Source: Bacteroidota bacterium
Lineage (GTDB): Bacteria > Bacteroidota > Bacteroidia > AKYH767-A > JAHEYN01
DNA length: 37,740 nt
Reading direction: 5' to 3'
Assembly: GCA_023251555.1 (NCBI GenBank)
Contig: JAHEYN010000011.1
Coordinates: 65,503 to 103,242 of the forward strand
A program made the position numbers and the translations under genes. Under the pieces are notes generated by a model, which was given only the letters and a program-made list of their open reading frames with translations, was not told the DNA's origin and made no database searches. Of this stretch, positions 33,363 to 37,740 are shown piece after piece (position 1 is the first letter of the stretch; each line of letters begins with the position of its first letter).

Positions 33363-34456
33363 TGACTCCTGCCTTTAATAAATACCTGCTTTCGCTCCTG
33401 CTGCTTTTTATGCTTTTGCACCCGGGGATTTCCCCTGCACAGAAAAAGTTCAAGCTTATGCTTACGATAAAAGTTGAAAAAGATGACCATCCCCTCGAAG
33501 GAGCAATACTTACAGGGGCAAGCGGATCAAGGGTGTTTTTTGAGCAGCCTTCTTACAATACAGGACTGGTATATATAGATCTGAATCTGAACGGAGAATA
33601 TGAGCTTTCTGTATCCAGTCCACATTGTATCACAAAGAAAATCTCTGTTTCCACTAAACTTCCTCCAAGGAAGAATAACTCCGATTATGAATTTCCGGTT
33701 ATTCCTATTGTCTTGTTTGAAAAAGTTCCGGGAGGCGCTGCCGGTGCCGAAATACTGAACAAGCCCGTATTGAAAATTTCCTTTGACGAAAAGGTAGGGG
33801 AGTTTACCTACGATAAGGCTTACTCCGAAGAAATCAAAAAACAGGTTGCCAGCCTTTCTGCTGCTGACAGGGCTAAAATGCTTGCAGAAGCGGAGGCAAA
33901 AGCAAGAGGAGATATTGAAAAAAAGCAGAAAGCTATTGCTGATTCTCTCTCACGGTCGGCAGCAGAGAATGAGAAAAAAAAGAAAGAGGCTGAAGAGAAA
34001 GAAAATTTAAGGATGAGGGCTGAGAAAGAAAAACAGGAAGCAGAAGCTAAAGCCAGGGTGGAAGTGGAACTCAAGGCCTTCCAGGAAGCGGAACGGCTGA
34101 AAAAAGAAGCTCTGGAAAAAATTGTCAGGGAGAATGCTGCAAAGAAAAGCGAAGTGATGGAAAAGATAGAAAGGTCCGTCGCAGAATCCGAGCTGCAAAA
34201 AAAAGAAGAGATTGTTGCCGATGAAAAAGCGGAGGCCCTTAAAAAAGAGGCTGAGGAAAGATCTGTGAGCGAACAGATAAAAATAAAAACAGAAGTGAAT
34301 GCCGAAAATATGGTCCGTGTAAAAAGAGAAGCTGCAAAGGAGGAAGAGATTAGGACCAACCGCCGTGTGAAGTATGAGAAGAACAACCCTGTAACGGAGA
34401 TGCTCCGCATCGCCAGGGAATATGACGATCAGATGAAGCCTCAGCTAAAAAAATAA
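33362..34456 (+). CDS. Secreted Ig-like/coiled-coil protein, paralog of A1 (A2)
   Basis: A 364-residue paralog of the 28747-30129 product. Signal peptide at about 1-26 (LLLLFMLLHPGISPAQ). The Ig-like domain (about 33-120, HPLEGAILTGASGSRVFF, LNLNGEYELSVSSPHCITKK) is followed by the same joint (AEILNKPVLKISFDEKVGEF) and then a long uninterrupted Lys/Glu/Ala coiled coil (about 155-340; LSAADRAKMLAEAEAKARGD). It lacks the cytidylate-kinase-like segment. The C-terminus VTEMLRIAREYDDQMKPQLK corresponds to the A1 end. It starts within the stop of B1 (TGATG) and is followed after 9 bp by B2, so translation is probably coupled. No enzymatic motif is visible. Confidence 0.87.
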   Translation: MTPAFNKYLLSLLLLFMLLHPGISPAQKKFKLMLTIKVEKDDHPLEGAILTGASGSRVFFEQPSYNTGLVYIDLNLNGEYELSVSSPHCITKKISVSTKLPPRKNNSDYEFPVIPIVLFEKVPGGAAGAEILNKPVLKISFDEKVGEFTYDKAYSEEIKKQVASLSAADRAKMLAEAEAKARGDIEKKQKAIADSLSRSAAENEKKKKEAEEKENLRMRAEKEKQEAEAKARVEVELKAFQEAERLKKEALEKIVRENAAKKSEVMEKIERSVAESELQKKEEIVADEKAEALKKEAEERSVSEQIKIKTEVNAENMVRVKREAAKEEEIRTNRRVKYEKNNPVTEMLRIAREYDDQMKPQLKK

Positions 34457-34465
34457 ATTAGTACC

Positions 34466-37400
34466 ATGAAAAAAATCCTTACTATTTCCTTTCCGTTCCT
34501 TGCAGCTCTCCTGCTGCCGGTATTCTCCTCCGCCCAGAGCGCTAATTTTATTTATTTCGGTACAGAACAGGGTCTCCCCCAGTCGGGCATACAGAAAATC
34601 CTCCAGGACAAGGAGGGGAACCTCTGGATGGGTACAATGGCGGGTGCTGCACGCTACAACGGATCCCAGTTCAGGAATTTCACGAAAAAAGACGGGCTGG
34701 CAGAAAACTGGGTTACTTCCATGTGCATGGACAGGAAAGGTAATATATGGCTCGGGCATTGGGCCGGAGGGATTTCGGTGTATGACGCCTCTTCCGAAAA
34801 ATTCAGGGTTTTTACCGTACCCGGCGTTACGATATACAAGACGATATCTTCCATCATGGAAGATTCTTCAGGCACCATCTGGTTTGGCACAGAAGGAAGC
34901 GGTGTTGCAAGGTATATCCCCGATTCAACGGGACGCTCTGCGGCTTCTCCTGGCAGCTTCTCGCTTATTAGCCAGAAGGACGGGCTGAGCGGGAATAACA
35001 TATATGATATCGTCCAGGGAAGATCCGGCGAGGTTTGGTTCGCAACCGAAAACGGAATTACAAAATATTTTCAACATTCCTTTCAGCATTTTGGGATAAA
35101 GGATGGTGTTCCGGGCGGGGAAGTTACGGCTCTCTTTTCTGATAAAAGCAATATGCTTTGGATAGGAACAAGAGATTCCGGCGCGTTCAAATATGATCCC
35201 GAAACACAAAAAACGATTAAAAGGCTTTCCCAGAGAAACGGGCTGTATTCCAACCATATCAAAGTTATTTATGAAGACAGGGACGATAATCTCTGGTTCG
35301 GGACATACGGAGGAGGAGTGGCCAAGTACACTCCTTCCTATGAAGGAAACTCTATCCTCAGGAACCCGGTCAGAGTCTTTGGAGTGAACGAGGGCCTCAG
35401 CAACAATAAGGTTCTTTCCATCCTTGAGGACAGGGAAGATAATATCTGGATAGGAACCTATATCGGGCTCAACCAGTACCGTGCCGAAATATTCGAAACC
35501 TACAGCATGCAGGAAGGGTTGAAAAGCAGCCTTATCTGGTCGCTTACCCAGGACAGAAATAAAAATTTATGGATAGGGACAGAGGCCGGGTTGGTAAAAT
35601 ACTCACAGGATGGAGAGAAAAAAGGAAAAGCGTTTACCGTCTTCAACAATACTAAGAACGAGGACAATGTGACTGCTGTCTATGAGGACATAGACGGCTT
35701 CATCTGGTACAGTGTATGGGGCAGCGGGGTGAGAAGGATGAACCCCCTCAGCGGTAAAACGGAAACATTTAACACACAGAACGGTCTCCCGAGTAACAAT
35801 ATATATTCCATTAACTCGGATATGAGCGAAGATATCTGGTTCGCCACTGATAAAAACGGTGTATGCAAATACAACCTGAGATCATCAACATATCAATATT
35901 ACACTTCTGCCGAAGGACTTGGCAGCAACAGGGTATACACTATTTTTAAAGACAGCAGGAACAATCTCTGGTTTGGCACGCTCGGCGGCTACATATCAGT
36001 ATTTGACGGGAAGGGTTTTCATACTTTCAATGAAAAGGAAGGCCTCATGCATTCTTTTGTGCTCTGCATCACGGAAGATAAAAAGGGCAATATCTGGATG
36101 GGCACCTACGGGGGCGGCTTGTATAAATACGACGGCCGTATGTTTAAGAACTACGACATCACTGACGGGATGAACTCCGACACTCCTTACCTCCTCGTAT
36201 GCGACAATGACAACAATATATGGATAGGCACCAGCATTGGTATAGATAAATTCAACCCTGACAAGGGGTCATTTACCCATTATGGAAAAGAGGAAGGCTT
36301 CCTCGGTATTGAGGTTAACCCCAATGCCATCTGTAAAGATGTTTCTGGAAATCTCTGGTTCGGGACAATTGCCGGCCTGGTGAAATACGACCCGCGGAAG
36401 GACAGGATAAATACCATCGAACCCCTTACACGCTTTACCAGTCTTAAGATACTGTATAAAGATACCAGGATGAATCCCGGAACTTCTTTCAATTATGACC
36501 AGAACCATCTCACCTTTGATTATATCGGAATAAGCCTTACCAATCCCAAAAATGTACGTTATCAGTACATGCTCGAAGGTCTTGATAAAACATGGTCGCC
36601 GGGAACCCAGGTTCATTCGGTAACTTACCCCAATATCCCGCCCGGGAAATATTCCTTTCTTGTGAGGGCCTGCAATAACGACGGCATCTGGAACAGCCGG
36701 CCCGTGAGCTATTCGTTTGTCATTATCCCGCCCATTTGGAAAAGATCATGGTTTTACTTTGTCGCCGCACTTATACTTATTTCTTCGGTGTACGGGCTGA
36801 TACAGCTTCGCACCCGTTCCATCAAGAAAGAAAAAAGGATCCTGGAAGCGAGGGTGAAAGAACGTACGGAAGAGATTGCTCAGAAAAATATGGAACTCGA
36901 AAAACTTTCCATAGTGGCCAGCGAAACGGATAACGCTGTGTTTATCGCCAGCCCTGACGGGGTGATAGAGTGGGTGAATGCAGGATTTACAAAGCTGAGC
37001 GGCTATTCCTTCGAGGATTTTAAAAAGATAAAAGGCGCAACGCTCACCGAGGCCAGCAACAATCCGGACCTTGCGGAAGCAATCCACAGAAGTGTGAAGG
37101 AAAGAAAATCAATAACCTATGAAACCATAAACACTCACCGCGACGGCAGGAAGTTCTGGGCGCAGTCAACCCTGACCCCCATCTTTTCGGAGTCTGGAAA
37201 ACTCACAAAGCTGGTAGTTATTGATGCCGATATCACGGAGCTTAAGGAGGCGGAGTACCAGATCAAGCAGAAGAACAAAGATATCACCGACAGTATTGTT
37301 TATGCCAAGCGCATACAGGAAGCCATTCTTCCGGGGAGAGGCGATATTGCCAAAGGATTCTCCGACTTTTTTATATACTACAGGCCAAGAGATATTGTGA

Positions 37401-37740
37401 GCGGTGATTTTTACTGGTTTGCGAAACAGTTCGGGAAGGTGCTTATTGCTTCGGTGGATTGCACAGGGCACGGGGTTCCCGGTGCTTTCATGTCCATGAT
37501 AGGAAATGACATGCTTAATCAGATCGTGAAGGTGAAGGGAATTATTGAGCCTGCCGCTGTTCTGAACAGCCTCAACGAAAGTATACGCCATGCCCTGAAA
37601 CAGGATAAGAAAGAATCGGAAACGTCTGATGGGATGGATATTGCGTTATGCCTGTTTGACAAATCAAGCAACAGGCTTGAATATGCCGGTGCACACCGGC
37701 CGCTTTACCTGATAAGGAACAAGCAGCTGCAGGTTATCAA
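34466..37740 (+). CDS. Transmembrane propeller sensor with PAS and SpoIIE/PP2C output, 3'-truncated (B2)
   Basis: The frame is open from the ATG at 34466 to the window end without a stop (1091 full codons seen). The signal peptide (MKKILTISFPFLAALLLPVF) is followed by propeller repeats closely similar to B1 (GNLWMGTMAGAARYNGSQF, GLAENWVTSM), a Y_Y_Y domain (about 690-755, YQYMLEGLDKTWSPG) and a membrane helix (about 760-780). Unlike B1, a PAS domain lies at about 813-925 (DNAVFIASPDGVIEWVNAGF, RDGRKFWAQSTLTPIF). Then come the shared KDITDSIVYAKRIQEAILPG helix and a SpoIIE phosphatase domain (SGDFYW, DCTGHGVPGAFMSM, DGMDIAL) whose last motifs (TDG, DD) lie beyond the window. It is the fourth gene of the A1-B1-A2-B2 run. 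Confidence 0.92.
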   Translation, partial: MKKILTISFPFLAALLLPVFSSAQSANFIYFGTEQGLPQSGIQKILQDKEGNLWMGTMAGAARYNGSQFRNFTKKDGLAENWVTSMCMDRKGNIWLGHWAGGISVYDASSEKFRVFTVPGVTIYKTISSIMEDSSGTIWFGTEGSGVARYIPDSTGRSAASPGSFSLISQKDGLSGNNIYDIVQGRSGEVWFATENGITKYFQHSFQHFGIKDGVPGGEVTALFSDKSNMLWIGTRDSGAFKYDPETQKTIKRLSQRNGLYSNHIKVIYEDRDDNLWFGTYGGGVAKYTPSYEGNSILRNPVRVFGVNEGLSNNKVLSILEDREDNIWIGTYIGLNQYRAEIFETYSMQEGLKSSLIWSLTQDRNKNLWIGTEAGLVKYSQDGEKKGKAFTVFNNTKNEDNVTAVYEDIDGFIWYSVWGSGVRRMNPLSGKTETFNTQNGLPSNNIYSINSDMSEDIWFATDKNGVCKYNLRSSTYQYYTSAEGLGSNRVYTIFKDSRNNLWFGTLGGYISVFDGKGFHTFNEKEGLMHSFVLCITEDKKGNIWMGTYGGGLYKYDGRMFKNYDITDGMNSDTPYLLVCDNDNNIWIGTSIGIDKFNPDKGSFTHYGKEEGFLGIEVNPNAICKDVSGNLWFGTIAGLVKYDPRKDRINTIEPLTRFTSLKILYKDTRMNPGTSFNYDQNHLTFDYIGISLTNPKNVRYQYMLEGLDKTWSPGTQVHSVTYPNIPPGKYSFLVRACNNDGIWNSRPVSYSFVIIPPIWKRSWFYFVAALILISSVYGLIQLRTRSIKKEKRILEARVKERTEEIAQKNMELEKLSIVASETDNAVFIASPDGVIEWVNAGFTKLSGYSFEDFKKIKGATLTEASNNPDLAEAIHRSVKERKSITYETINTHRDGRKFWAQSTLTPIFSESGKLTKLVVIDADITELKEAEYQIKQKNKDITDSIVYAKRIQEAILPGRGDIAKGFSDFFIYYRPRDIVSGDFYWFAKQFGKVLIASVDCTGHGVPGAFMSMIGNDMLNQIVKVKGIIEPAAVLNSLNESIRHALKQDKKESETSDGMDIALCLFDKSSNRLEYAGAHRPLYLIRNKQLQVI

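Noticed and set aside
33820-34410. 196-residue minus-strand ORF rich in Ser/Phe/Ala
   Set aside because: It mirrors the Lys/Glu/Ala coiled coil of A2, whose codons read as Ser/Phe on the other strand. The sense gene has signal peptide, paralog and operon context.

Overview
The window is a 37.7-kb piece of a Bacteroidota chromosome, probably near Chitinophagales/Sphingobacteriia. Evidence: five secreted proteins with type IX secretion (T9SS) C-terminal sorting domains (YPNP-type motif), promoter-like TAnnTTTG boxes instead of sigma70 -10 boxes, almost no Shine-Dalgarno sequences, and family-typical genes (SBBP propellers, two-component-regulator propellers, NhaD, a stand-alone methylmalonyl-CoA mutase catalytic chain). 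No rRNA, tRNA or CRISPR array was seen.

Layout. 1-2207 (+): the 3' part of a T9SS cargo gene and an aspartate-type aminotransferase. 2469-9178 (-): three consecutive secreted beta-propeller proteins (kelch-like, a second propeller type, and DUF7948/SBBP) that share one C-terminal cassette. 9232-16523: an AT-rich block bounded by a perfect 17-bp direct repeat whose right copy is the 3' end of mnmE. I read it as a small genomic island. It holds a HipBA toxin-antitoxin pair, a broken second hipA, a Wzz-like protein divergent from an O-antigen ligase/polymerase with TPRs, a two-repeat T9SS protein, and about 550 bp of noncoding DNA full of long inverted repeats. 16509-21298: mnmE (-), sucD, terC, then a cytochrome c maturation segment (two-TM protein, HMA-like secreted protein, CcmE) followed by ccmF to 23830. 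24008-26120: a membrane-anchored conserved protein and the mutase catalytic chain. 26130-28625 (-): TPR membrane protein, lumazine synthase and NhaD antiporter. 28747-37740 (+): a tandem duplicated pair, A1-B1-A2-B2, with overlapping or nearly touching genes. A is a secreted Ig-like/coiled-coil protein. B is a transmembrane sensor with a periplasmic two-component-regulator propeller, a Y_Y_Y domain and a cytoplasmic SpoIIE-type PP2C phosphatase. B2 runs off the window.

The most unusual observations are: (i) the island at the 3' end of mnmE, a site known as an integration hotspot from SGI1-type elements, here without a visible recombinase; (ii) protein A1, which carries in its coiled-coil region about 100 residues that look like the CMP-binding part of cytidylate kinase but without P-loop or DGRDIGT motif; (iii) the duplicated A-B sensor/phosphatase module itself, whose second copy gained a PAS domain; (iv) a dispersed palindromic repeat family (four copies, same orientation). 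All assignments come from reading the sequence; no database search was possible.
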